Shown piece after piece: positions 8,699 to 15,575 of a stretch of 24,681 nt of DNA. The DNA is taken from positions 1 through 24,681 of the forward strand of contig QANA01000071.1 of assembly GCA_003149735.1 (NCBI GenBank), read 5' to 3'. The first letter of the stretch is position 1, and each line of letters starts with the position of its first letter. The position numbers were made by a program, and so were the translations under genes. Below the pieces are notes generated by a model. The model saw only the letters and a program-made list of their open reading frames with translations. It was not told where the DNA came from and ran no database searches. This stretch comes from Clostridiales bacterium (GTDB lineage Bacteria > Bacillota_A > Clostridia > Christensenellales > Christensenellaceae).

Positions 8699-9826
8699 AT
8701 GACAAAGATTGATATTTTTTCCGGCTTTCTTGGTGCCGGTAAAACAACGTTGATTAAAAAACTGATTCAGGAAGTCTACCATGGGGAGAAACTGGTTCTG
8801 ATAGAAAATGAATTCGGCGAAATCGGTGTGGATGGTATGTTTATGCAGGAGGCGGGGATTCAGGTAACCGAAATGAACTCGGGCTGTATCTGCTGCAGCC
8901 TGGTAGGGGATTTTGGCGAAGCAATGAAAAAGGTATTGGAGCAATTTGCTCCGGATCGTATTTTGGTAGAACCCTCGGGCGTCGGAAAGCTGAGTGATGT
9001 CATTCGGGCCGTGCAGGGGATTGATTCCGAAGAGATCTCTCTTAACAGTTTTACAACGGTAGTTGATGCAAAAAAATGCAAAATGTATATGAAAAATTTC
9101 GGCGAATTTTTCAATAATCAGGTAGAGCATGCCAATAGCATTATTTTAAGCCGTACAGATGGGCTTTCTGAGGAGAAAGTAGCTCAATGCATTGCTTTAC
9201 TCCGAGAGCATAACGCGACAGCAACCATTATTTCCACGCCTTGGGATCAACTGAATGGAAAGCAAATTCTGGAAGCAATGGAGCATCGCAACACTTTGGA
9301 AGAGGAACTGGCTTTGCTTGCCCGTGAAGTGGAAGAAGAAAGTTGCCCCGTTTGCGGAGGCCATCACCATCATCATGATCATGAAGCATGTGAATGCGGC
9401 CATGAGCATCATCACGATCACGAAGCGTGCGAATGCGGCCATGAGCATCATCACGATCACGAAGCGTGCGAATGCGGCCATGAGCACCATCACGACCACG
9501 AAGCATGCGAGTGCGGCCATGAGCACCATCACGATCATCATCATGCGGACGAAGTATTTACCAGCTGGGGCACTGAAACAGCAAAAGTGTTTACTCAGGC
9601 AGAATTGGCACAAGCATTGGCAGCACTTGATGATGCAGAAGCGTATGGGGCAATTTTGAGAGCCAAAGGAGCTGTTGCTTCTGAAGGGGGACAGTGGCTG
9701 TATTTTGATTATGTTCCGGGAGAAACCAATATTCGGCCCGGTGCGGCAGCAGTGATTGGCCGCCTGTGCATCATTGGCGCACAGATTCATGAGCAAAAGC
9801 TGAAAGATTTGTTTGGCATGGTCTGA
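8699..9826 (+). CDS. COG0523 (CobW/ZNG1-type) GTPase with His/Cys-rich repeats, predicted metallochaperone
   Basis: G3E-family P-loop GTPase of 375 residues, predicted to be a cytoplasmic metal chaperone or insertase (zinc for many relatives; the metal is not provable here). Walker A GFLGAGKT is at 9-16. The metal-binding C-x-C-C signature of the family is GCICCS (C63, C65, C66). SRTD at 151-154 takes the place of the usual NKxD. A low-complexity metal-binding insert at about 216-281 opens with CPVCGG and HHHHH, then holds four identical copies of HDHEACECGHEHH. A CobW C-terminal domain follows, ending with PGETNIRPG and VIGRLCIIGAQIHEQKL. The start is set by GAGG 5 nt before the ATG. It is the first gene of the element; the next GTPase begins 8 bp after its stop. 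Confidence 0.92.
   Translation: MTKIDIFSGFLGAGKTTLIKKLIQEVYHGEKLVLIENEFGEIGVDGMFMQEAGIQVTEMNSGCICCSLVGDFGEAMKKVLEQFAPDRILVEPSGVGKLSDVIRAVQGIDSEEISLNSFTTVVDAKKCKMYMKNFGEFFNNQVEHANSIILSRTDGLSEEKVAQCIALLREHNATATIISTPWDQLNGKQILEAMEHRNTLEEELALLAREVEEESCPVCGGHHHHHDHEACECGHEHHHDHEACECGHEHHHDHEACECGHEHHHDHEACECGHEHHHDHHHADEVFTSWGTETAKVFTQAELAQALAALDDAEAYGAILRAKGAVASEGGQWLYFDYVPGETNIRPGAAAVIGRLCIIGAQIHEQKLKDLFGMV
9374..9529 (+). repeat. Four tandem 39-bp repeats coding a His/Cys metal-binding unit
   Basis: Units at 9374-9412, 9413-9451, 9452-9490 and 9491-9529. Every unit encodes HDHEACECGHEHH. Copies 1 and 2 differ at four bases, 2 and 3 at one, and 3 and 4 at three, all in third codon positions. 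The array is inside the COG0523 GTPase gene between its G domain and C-terminal domain. Copy number is likely to vary between strains. Confidence 0.95.
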
Positions 9827-9834
9827 GGTGTTGC

Positions 9835-10779
9835 ATGGAGATCCCAGTTTATTTATTTACCGGATTTTTGGAATCGGGAAAAACTCGCTTTATTCAGGAA
9901 ACTCTGGAAGATGAAAACTTTAATGCAGGAGAAAATACGCTGCTGTTGGTTTGCGAAGAGGGCGAGGAAGATTATGATGTCTCCAAATTTGCGGATCAGG
10001 ATCATATTCATATTGAATATATTGATGCAGTTGAACAACTGAATGCGGCTAAGCTGAGTGCTTTGGAACAAGAACTGGAATTGGACCGGGTTATGATTGA
10101 GCACAACGGCATGGTCATGGTAAAGGACCTGCTGGAGCGGCTGCCTCAAAATTGGGCGATTTATCAGGAAGTGATGTTTGCCGATGCGCAGACGTTTGTC
10201 AATTATAACACCAATATGCGAGGCTTGATGGTGGATAAACTACAGGGCTGTGAGTTGATTGTCTTTAATCGTTGTGATACGGATACGGATCAAATGCAGC
10301 TGCATAAGATTGTCCGGGCATCCAATCGACGTACCAATATCATTTACGAACAGAAAAATGGGGAAATTGAATACGATGAGATACAGGATCCGCTGCCATT
10401 TGATCTTAATGCGCCGGTGGTGGAGATCAAAGACGAGGATTATGCCGTCTGGTATCGGGATATTGTAGAAGATCTCACTAAATATTCCGGTAAAAAAGTG
10501 AGCTTTAAAGGTATAGTGGCTTTTAATCGCTCGCAGCCCAAGAATACCTTCTTTTTGGGGCGTCATGTGATGACCTGCTGTGTGGAAGATATTGAGTATA
10601 TGCCGTTTTTGTGCAAATGGAGGGGCGCGGGTGAACTGCACATGCGCGATTGGATCACCATTACCGCAGCTGTGGAGATCCAGTTTAATAAACGGGATGG
10701 AAGTAAAATGCCGGTTTTGAAAGTACTCTCTGCTGTACCCGCCCAAAAGCCGGATCCGGAAGTGGCAACCTTTTATTGA
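9835..10779 (+). CDS. CobW-like GTPase fused to a YcgQ/DUF1980 (TIGR03943)-like domain
   Basis: A 314-residue two-domain protein. Residues 1 to about 185 form a divergent G3E GTPase: P-loop GFLESGKT (10-17), IEHNG (88-92) where relatives have an E-x-x-G switch, and NRCD (145-148) as the base-recognition motif. The C-x-C-C metal motif of COG0523 is absent. From about 208 to the end the sequence resembles YcgQ-type proteins: SGKKVSFKGIVAFNR, TFFLGRHVMTCCVEDIEYMPFL and WITITAAVEI, with Cys248, Cys249 and Cys260 as possible metal ligands. In other Firmicutes YcgQ-like proteins pair with a permease; none is encoded in this element. It follows the first GTPase by 8 bp, so co-transcription is very likely. 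Family assignment is from motif recall. Confidence 0.8.
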   Translation: MEIPVYLFTGFLESGKTRFIQETLEDENFNAGENTLLLVCEEGEEDYDVSKFADQDHIHIEYIDAVEQLNAAKLSALEQELELDRVMIEHNGMVMVKDLLERLPQNWAIYQEVMFADAQTFVNYNTNMRGLMVDKLQGCELIVFNRCDTDTDQMQLHKIVRASNRRTNIIYEQKNGEIEYDEIQDPLPFDLNAPVVEIKDEDYAVWYRDIVEDLTKYSGKKVSFKGIVAFNRSQPKNTFFLGRHVMTCCVEDIEYMPFLCKWRGAGELHMRDWITITAAVEIQFNKRDGSKMPVLKVLSAVPAQKPDPEVATFY

Positions 10780-10794
10780 GTATGTTTCCGATTT

Positions 10795-10983
10795 TCAGCG
10801 TCTGTCTGTAGGCAGACGCTTTTTTATTGCGGATAAAATGGCCTTTTGCCGGTACTGCCGTTCCGGTAACGGTGACCTGGAAAGTTGTTGCAACAGAAAA
10901 GCTCCTTGCACTTGGGCAAGATGTTGCAAGGTTTTTTGACTGAACAAACCTTGGCTGTGCACCTGAATTTTTCTCTTTTTCAT
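10795..10983 (-). CDS. Small basic protein of unknown function, divergent from the recombinase
   Basis: A 62-residue ORF (MKKRKIQVHSQGLFSQKTL...IKKRLPTDRR), strongly basic, with predicted helical Gln/Leu-rich content and no membrane segment or known motif. I do not recognise it. A good ribosome site (AGGAG, then 6-7 nt) precedes the ATG at 10983. It is divergent from the recombinase across 67 bp, the arrangement in which integrative elements often keep a regulator or excision factor. Its last codons lie inside the terminator hairpin of the upstream GTPase operon, which is unusual and lowers confidence. A role as recombination directionality factor or repressor is only an inference from position, size and charge. 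Confidence 0.5.
   Translation of the reverse strand: MKKRKIQVHSQGLFSQKTLQHLAQVQGAFLLQQLSRSPLPERQYRQKAILSAIKKRLPTDRR
10797..10826 (+). terminator. Intrinsic terminator of the GTPase operon
   Basis: AGCGTCTG (10797-10804), an 8-nt loop, CAGACGCT (10813-10820) and a run of six T. It is a GC-rich 8-bp stem 18 bp after the second GTPase stop, so the recombinase needs its own promoter. The stem also encodes the C-terminus of the convergent 62-residue ORF. Confidence 0.88.
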
Positions 10984-11050
10984 GATATTCTCCTGTTTTA
11001 GCGTATGCTGCCTTCTGGAGGCATATGATGATAGAAAAAGGGAGGCATGC

Positions 11051-12574
11051 ATGAAAACAGCCATTTATAGCAGAAAATCAGTATATAGTGACACAGGAGA
11101 ATCGGTGGAAAATCAAGTGGCACTCTGCCGGGCTTATCTACAGGAGCACTTTGGCCAACTGGAAGCACAGGAAGCAGAAATATATGAAGATGAAGGTTTT
11201 TCCGCAAAAACGATGGATAGACCGCAACTGCAATGTATGTTGGCGCAAGTGCGCGCAGGCAATATCCGGCGCATTATCTGTTATCGATTAGATCGCATTA
11301 GCCGCAATGTGAGCGATTTTACGGCATTGTTGGAACAGTTGGAACGATTGGGCGTGGAAATTATCTGTATTCGGGAAAAATTCGACACCTCCACGCCCAT
11401 GGGCAAGGCGATGTTGTATATTGCAAGTGTTTTTGCACAGTTGGAGCGGGAAACGATTTCAGAACGGGTGCGTGATAATATGCAGCTGATGGCACAGATG
11501 GGGCGTTGGTTAGGCGGGCAGGCACCCTATGGTTACCGTTCTGTTAAATACAGGCTGGAAGCAGGAGAGCAGCGGGGAAAATATGCCTGTTTTTTAATGC
11601 GCTATCCGGAAGAATGGGAAACGGCACGATTGATTTTTCGTATATTTATGCAATGCGGTAATTTATCGGAAACCGCAGAACGATTGCGGCAAAAGGGAAA
11701 ATATTCGAGAACGGGTATTGCGTTTTCAACCGCAGCGCTGCGCTCCATTTTGAGTAATCCCGTTTACTGTCGGGCAGATGCACAGAGCTATCGTTATTTT
11801 TCTGAAAAAGATGCTACCGTCTGTTTTGAAGAAAATGCGGCAGCCAATCGGGGAATTCTGGCTTATAATAAGCGGGATTACCGCTGCAGCAGGGGGAAAA
11901 GGCAGAGGGAAAGCGCTTGGATTATAGCCGACAGCAAACACGAGCCGCTGCTTTCCGGAAAGGCATGGGTGCAGGTACAGGAATTGTTAGCAGCCCAATC
12001 GCGCAGCCAATATCGGAGAAACGCGGCTGCTCTGTGCAGTGGTAAGCTTTTTTGTGCAATCTGCGGAGAAGCGATGCTGCCTAAACGACGCAGTACCGGA
12101 GATGCATTTGACTATATCTGTGTGCGCAAGCTGAAGCATGGAGCGGCTGCCTGCTGCGGAAAAAATTTGCCGGGCACGTGGGCGGATGCACTTGTGATGC
12201 GGGAAATTGCCCGGAATTTACCCTGGGAACGATATGGCCTGCTGTTGGCAGCGGAATTGGAAACCAATACGGAAAAACGACTGGTGCACGACCGGCTTAA
12301 AAGTTGCCGCCAGAAGATGGAACGATTACTTCAGGGGTTGGAGCAGACGGCGCTTTCCCGGGAAGCTCAGCAGCAGCTGTATGTACGGCTGCAAAAATTG
12401 GATGCAGAGCGCCAGCGGTTAGAGAGAGAATTGCTAAGTGGAGAGGAGCAGGAAATACAGAGCGATCTTCTGGAGGCTGAAACGATGCCGGTTGAATTCA
12501 GGCGTCGGTTTGTACAGTATGCAGTGCGGAAAATGCAATGGGACGGCACTCAGCTGCAGATTTTTTTGCAATAG
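11051..12574 (+). CDS. Large serine recombinase (site-specific integrase)
   Basis: A 507-residue recombinase that cuts and rejoins DNA through a 5'-phosphoserine. The N-terminal resolvase domain (about 3-150) starts AIYSRKS with catalytic Ser10. It includes YRLDRISRN (78-86), the FDTSTPMGKAM segment and LERETISERV (131-140). A Recombinase domain (about 155-260) with APYGYR follows. Then comes a zinc ribbon, CSGKLFCAICGEAM with C335 and C338 plus C357 and C368/C369, and a coiled-coil stretch (about 410-470), the standard large serine integrase plan. The start is the ATG after GGGAGG (5-nt spacing); an in-frame ATG at 10982 lacks such a site. Its stop is 13 bp before the right crossover, as in many integrases whose gene borders attP. 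Confidence 0.96.
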   Translation: MKTAIYSRKSVYSDTGESVENQVALCRAYLQEHFGQLEAQEAEIYEDEGFSAKTMDRPQLQCMLAQVRAGNIRRIICYRLDRISRNVSDFTALLEQLERLGVEIICIREKFDTSTPMGKAMLYIASVFAQLERETISERVRDNMQLMAQMGRWLGGQAPYGYRSVKYRLEAGEQRGKYACFLMRYPEEWETARLIFRIFMQCGNLSETAERLRQKGKYSRTGIAFSTAALRSILSNPVYCRADAQSYRYFSEKDATVCFEENAAANRGILAYNKRDYRCSRGKRQRESAWIIADSKHEPLLSGKAWVQVQELLAAQSRSQYRRNAAALCSGKLFCAICGEAMLPKRRSTGDAFDYICVRKLKHGAAACCGKNLPGTWADALVMREIARNLPWERYGLLLAAELETNTEKRLVHDRLKSCRQKMERLLQGLEQTALSREAQQQLYVRLQKLDAERQRLERELLSGEEQEIQSDLLEAETMPVEFRRRFVQYAVRKMQWDGTQLQIFLQ

Positions 12575-12576
12575 AG

Positions 12577-12599
12577 AAAATGGCGCTTTCCCTACACTC
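12577..12599 (+). other. Right attachment junction (attR) of the serine recombinase element
   Basis: Element half: AAAATGG (12577-12583) and CGCT (12584-12587). Core: TTCCC (12588-12592). Host half: TACACTC, continuing FeoB as P-T-L-I. AAAATGG is the reverse complement of CCATTTT found at the left junction, so the two element halves together form a symmetrical attP. Predicted crossover dinucleotide: TT at 12588-12589. Confidence 0.8.
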
Positions 12600-13313
12600 A
12601 TTTCGATTATTACCATGTTTTTTGCGGGAGGTGCCTTTTTTGGAGGAACGTTTGCCGCTGCCTGTCTGCTGACGGGATTGATTCTGCTTTCGGTGGGATT
12701 GACTTTTGCCTGCTCAAAATTGCTTTCCAAAACATTGTTGAAAGGAGAAGCCTCTTCTTTTGTATTGGAAATGCCGGCATACCGGCGGCCACAAATTGGG
12801 AAAGTGATTGTGCGTTCGGTGCTGGATCGCACCTTGTTTGTACTGGGTCGAGCGGCTGCTGTAGCTGCACCGGCCGGACTGCTTTTGTGGCTGATGGCCA
12901 ATATTTCCATTGGAGGCAGCTCGATTATGGTCTGGTGCGCACAATTCCTGCAACCGTTTGCAAATCTTTTGGGGTTGGACGGAGCAATTTTACTGGCCTT
13001 TATTCTGGGGCTGCCTGCCAATGAAATTGTCATCCCCATTGTGTTGATGCTGTATACAGGAGCGGGCACCATGATGGAACTTGGGGACCTTGCCGCAATG
13101 AAAACCCTGTTGATTGCCAATGGCTGGACGATTAAAACAGCTTTGTGTACATTGTTATTTATGCTGGTGCATTGGCCTTGTTCGACCACACTGATTACCA
13201 TACGAAAAGAGACGGGTAGCTGGAAATGGATGTGGCTGGCAGCGACTTTGCCGGCTCTGGCAGGTGCACTGTTGTGCATGTTGGTTAATTTCGGTTTTTT
13301 CTTATTCGCATAG
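12588..13313 (+). pseudogene. feoB: feoB remnant, right of the inserted element (C-terminal part of ferrous iron transporter B)
   Basis: An uninterrupted frame of 241 codons starting FPTLISIITMFFAGGAFFGG and ending FGFFLFA. It contains the second FeoB gate segments: VLDRTLFVLGRAAAVAAPAGLLLW, LDGAILLAFILGLPANEIVIPI and LCTLLFMLVHWPCSTTL, all typical of the FeoB C-terminus. Several hydrophobic membrane helices are evident. It has no start codon with a ribosome site near its beginning; open frame continues upstream only into the recombinase gene, out of frame with it. A truncated product cannot transport iron without the G domain. The frame matches that of the left fragment when the two TT cores are joined. 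The absence of stop codons suggests that the break is recent on this side. Confidence 0.9.
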
Positions 13314-13323
13314 AAATATTGGA

Positions 13324-13350
13324 AGCCGGAGTACTGCACTCCGGCTCTTT
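13324..13350 (+). terminator. Hairpin after the feoB remnant
   Basis: AGCCGGAGT (13324-13332), loop ACTGC, ACTCCGGCT (13338-13346), followed by CTTTGTG. The 9-bp stem is strong but the T-run is poor. It is likely the original feoB terminator. A TATAAT at 13355-13360 directly after it may be the -10 of the next gene; no convincing -35 is present. Confidence 0.65.
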
Positions 13351-13387
13351 GTGTTATAATTAAAAAAAACGAAAAAAGGACAGATCT

Positions 13388-14485
13388 ATGGAGCGAAAAA
13401 TCTATGTTGAGTACGGCGATGATGCATGTGCAATGACCATTCGTCTGCTGGAAGCAGCTAATATTGCGGAACGTATTCCTGCAGGAGCCCGAATTGCTCT
13501 TAAACCCAATCTGGTGTTGGATAGCCCGGCTTCCGAAGGGGCGACTACGCATCCGGAGATTACGGAAGGAGTTATACGATACTTACAGGCACATGGATTT
13601 GAGCATATTTGTATCATGGAAAGCTCATGGGTTGGTGCCGCAACAGGGAAGGCCTTTAAAATTTGTGGTTACGAGGCTTTGTGCAAAAAATATGCCATCC
13701 CTTTTTATGATTTAAAAAAAGCAGAATCGATACAGGTAGAAACGCCGATTGGGCCAATTGCTGTTTGCCGGCGTGCATTGGAAACAGATTATCTCATTAA
13801 TTTGCCAGTGTTGAAAGGTCACTGCCAGACGGTGATGACTTGTGCCCTTAAAAATTGCAAGGGATGCATACCGGATCATGAGAAGAGGAGATTTCATGCA
13901 TTGGGGCTGCATCGTCCGATAGCGGCTCTGGCTGCAGTATTAAGACCGGCGCTGACCATTGTCGACAGTATCTGCGGAGATTTGAATTTTGAAGAGGGCG
14001 GCAACCCAATCAGGACACAGCGCATCTTTATGGGAGAGGATCCCGTACAACTGGATGCCTACGGCTGCGCGCTGATGGGAGTACAGCCGGAGCAAGTGGA
14101 ATATTTGGCTTATGCGCAAGCTTATGGGGCTGGCCGCATGGAGTATACCCAGGAAGATATTGTGATGCTGCATCGGCCGCAGGAAACTTCCAGAGAAAGT
14201 TACAATGGGAAGGCGGCATATCTTGGAAAATATGTGCAGCAGGAGCAGGCATGTTCTGCCTGCTATGGTTCGTTGATTCATGCGCTTTATCGCCTGGAAC
14301 AACAAGGGCAACGAAAATTGCGTGAACTGCCGCCTATCTGTATCGGACAGGGTTGGCAGGGAAAACAGATTTCCGGGATTGGCATCGGAAAGTGCTGCGA
14401 TGGTGCGCAAGTCCAGGTAAAAGGATGTCCGCCCAGTGCACAGGCGATTTTACAAACTTTACAGGCTTGGCAGAAAAAGGAATAA
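13388..14485 (+). CDS. DUF362 domain protein
   Basis: A 365-residue protein of the DUF362/COG2006 family, whose biochemical role is unsettled; some members carry iron-sulfur clusters. Recognisable family segments are ARIALKPNLV near residue 35, the THPEITEGVIRYL region, and LINLPVLKGHCQTVMTCALKNCKGCIPDHEKRRFH. In the last third, LTIVDSICGDLNFEEGG is followed by GEDPVQLDAYGCALMGV. About a dozen Cys residues are present, including CSACYG near 285-290 and KCCDG near the end, but no classical C-x2-C-x2-C-x3-C ferredoxin motif. AAGGA lies 7 nt before the ATG. It probably shares a transcript with ridA, 39 bp downstream. Confidence 0.85.
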   Translation: MERKIYVEYGDDACAMTIRLLEAANIAERIPAGARIALKPNLVLDSPASEGATTHPEITEGVIRYLQAHGFEHICIMESSWVGAATGKAFKICGYEALCKKYAIPFYDLKKAESIQVETPIGPIAVCRRALETDYLINLPVLKGHCQTVMTCALKNCKGCIPDHEKRRFHALGLHRPIAALAAVLRPALTIVDSICGDLNFEEGGNPIRTQRIFMGEDPVQLDAYGCALMGVQPEQVEYLAYAQAYGAGRMEYTQEDIVMLHRPQETSRESYNGKAAYLGKYVQQEQACSACYGSLIHALYRLEQQGQRKLRELPPICIGQGWQGKQISGIGIGKCCDGAQVQVKGCPPSAQAILQTLQAWQKKE

Positions 14486-14524
14486 ATGATTTTTATATAC
14501 CAATGATAAAAGGAGTGTATTAAC

Positions 14525-14899
14525 ATGAAAATTGTATCTACAGATAAGGCACCTGCGGCGATCGGCCCTTATTCTCAGGCAATTGTGACTGGCGGTTATG
14601 TATTTACTTCCGGGCAGATCCCGATCGATCCAGCTACTGGCAACGTAAAAGAGGGCTGCATTGTTTGCCAGTCGGAACAGGTAATGGCAAATTTGAAGGA
14701 AGTATTGCAGGCGGCGGGAGCCGGATTTGAAACGGCAGTCAAGACCACATGCTTTTTGGCAGATATGGCCGATTTTGCGGAATTCAATGCTGTTTATGAG
14801 AAATACTTCGTCAACAAGCCGGCGCGTTCCTGTGTGGCGGTAAAGGATTTGCCGAAGGGTGTGAAGGTAGAAGTAGAAGTAATTGCGGAAATCAAGTAA
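14525..14899 (+). CDS. ridA: RidA family reactive intermediate/imine deaminase
   Basis: Hydrolyses reactive enamine/imine intermediates made by PLP enzymes such as threonine dehydratase. The protein is 124 residues, standard for RidA, and forms a trimer in known members. Motifs are APAAIGPYSQAI near the N-terminus, FTSGQIPIDPATG, and the C-terminal ARSCVAVKDLPKGVKVEVEVIA, in which the Arg binds the substrate carboxylate and the Cys is common in the family. AAAGGAG stands 9 nt before the ATG. The gene is closed by a strong terminator. Confidence 0.94.
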   Translation: MKIVSTDKAPAAIGPYSQAIVTGGYVFTSGQIPIDPATGNVKEGCIVCQSEQVMANLKEVLQAAGAGFETAVKTTCFLADMADFAEFNAVYEKYFVNKPARSCVAVKDLPKGVKVEVEVIAEIK

Positions 14900-14916
14900 A
14901 TCAAATGATGAATTGG

Positions 14917-14953
14917 AAAAACCTGCTTTGGTATTGACTAAAGCAGGTTTTTT
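14917..14953 (+). terminator. Intrinsic terminator after ridA
   Basis: ACCTGCTTT (14921-14929), a 10-nt loop, AAAGCAGGT (14940-14948) with a T-run to 14953. It is flanked by A's upstream, so it may work in both directions. A tiny ORF (MKRKGKIY, 14974-15000) with a good ribosome site follows in the gap before the next gene; I do not count it as a gene. Confidence 0.88.
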
Positions 14954-15039
14954 ATTGATCGGAAAGGAGTTCTATGAAAAGAAAAGGAAAAATATATTAA
15001 GTAAAAATAAGAGTTTCGTGCGGGAAGAAAGGAATTTAT

Positions 15040-15570
15040 ATGAAGCGCAACGAGGGAAGTAATTATTATTCTTTGAATCGAAGGAGCGTGCCAACCGCTG
15101 AAAAAGTGGTGCAGGCAGCTTCTACTGCCGTCACACCGGAACAGGAATATGCGCAACTGAAGAGGCAGTATCCCCAGCAGGGAACCCTGAAGGCGCAAAC
15201 TTATGCCGGGCAAAGGGGATTCCCCGTGCAGGATGTAAAAGTGGAAATAATAAAAAATTTTCCTTCGGGGAAATACCTGGTTGATACGCAATGGACGGAC
15301 ATTTCCGGATTGACGCAGCCTGTTTTGCTGCCTGCTCATCCAGCTGAGGAATCCAACCAGCCCGGAAATGATCATCCGTATACCACTTATGATGTGCTGT
15401 TTACGCATCCCGATTATACAACCATGCTGGTGCATAATGTGGCTATTTTTGAAGGGATTACTTCGATGCAGTCAATGGAAATGATACCAAGCGGAGCAGC
15501 ACCCGACGGACGAAATATCATTGAGTACTATGTCCGTGAACCGGATCAATTAAATGGTCAACGGAGGTGA
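15040..15570 (+). CDS. Hypothetical protein preceding the SpoIID-like gene
   Basis: A 176-residue soluble protein that I cannot assign. It has no signal peptide or membrane segment. The N-terminal 60 residues are polar and Gln-rich; the middle part has regular strands (VQDVKVEIIKNFPSGKYLVDTQW). The second half reads YTTYDVLFTHPDYTTMLVHNVAIFEGITSM. An AAAGGAA-type site lies upstream. Its stop codon lies within the ribosome site (GGAGGTGA) of the next gene, so the two are translationally linked and probably act together, perhaps in spore or envelope assembly (inference from the partner only). Confidence 0.75.
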   Translation: MKRNEGSNYYSLNRRSVPTAEKVVQAASTAVTPEQEYAQLKRQYPQQGTLKAQTYAGQRGFPVQDVKVEIIKNFPSGKYLVDTQWTDISGLTQPVLLPAHPAEESNQPGNDHPYTTYDVLFTHPDYTTMLVHNVAIFEGITSMQSMEMIPSGAAPDGRNIIEYYVREPDQLNGQRR

Positions 15571-15575
15571 ATACC

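Larger units (their letters stand above)
8561..12587 (+). mobile_element. 4.03-kb integrated element with large serine recombinase and metallochaperone GTPase cargo, inserted in feoB
   Basis: The segment lies between two halves of one FeoB reading frame. Contents in order: promoter region, COG0523 GTPase, GTPase-DUF1980-like fusion, terminator, a small convergent ORF, and a serine recombinase whose stop codon is 13 bp before the right crossover. Joining the element ends (12577-12587 to 8561-8573) yields AAAATGG, then CGCTTTCCCA, then CCATTTT. This is a 7-bp perfect inverted repeat centred on TT, the expected form of an attP for a large serine integrase. Joining the host ends yields in-frame NGRFPTLISII. 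No conjugation, capsid or replication genes are present, so it is a minimal integrative element that would need helpers for transfer. Confidence 0.85.

Noticed and set aside
9374..9529. CRISPR-like repeat array
   Set aside because: Units are directly adjacent with no spacers and form an in-frame protein repeat.
9197..9796. Minus-strand open frame opposite the His-rich region of the first GTPase
   Set aside because: Its apparent Met/Val-rich membrane character comes from reading the His/Asp repeats backwards; the plus-strand gene has all family motifs.
12438..13313. Longer open frame that includes the right FeoB part
   Set aside because: The first 50 codons overlap the recombinase gene in another frame and show no FeoB similarity. 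Only 12588-13313 is FeoB.
8396..13313. Programmed, reversible excision restoring feoB (as in sporulation or heterocyst elements)
   Set aside because: The 5' half of feoB is missing and the left fragment has a frameshift, so excision would not restore a functional gene in this genome.
14974..15000. Eight-codon ORF (MKRKGKIY) with a good ribosome site after the ridA terminator
   Set aside because: Too short to judge, no run of regulatory codons, and no attenuator follows it.
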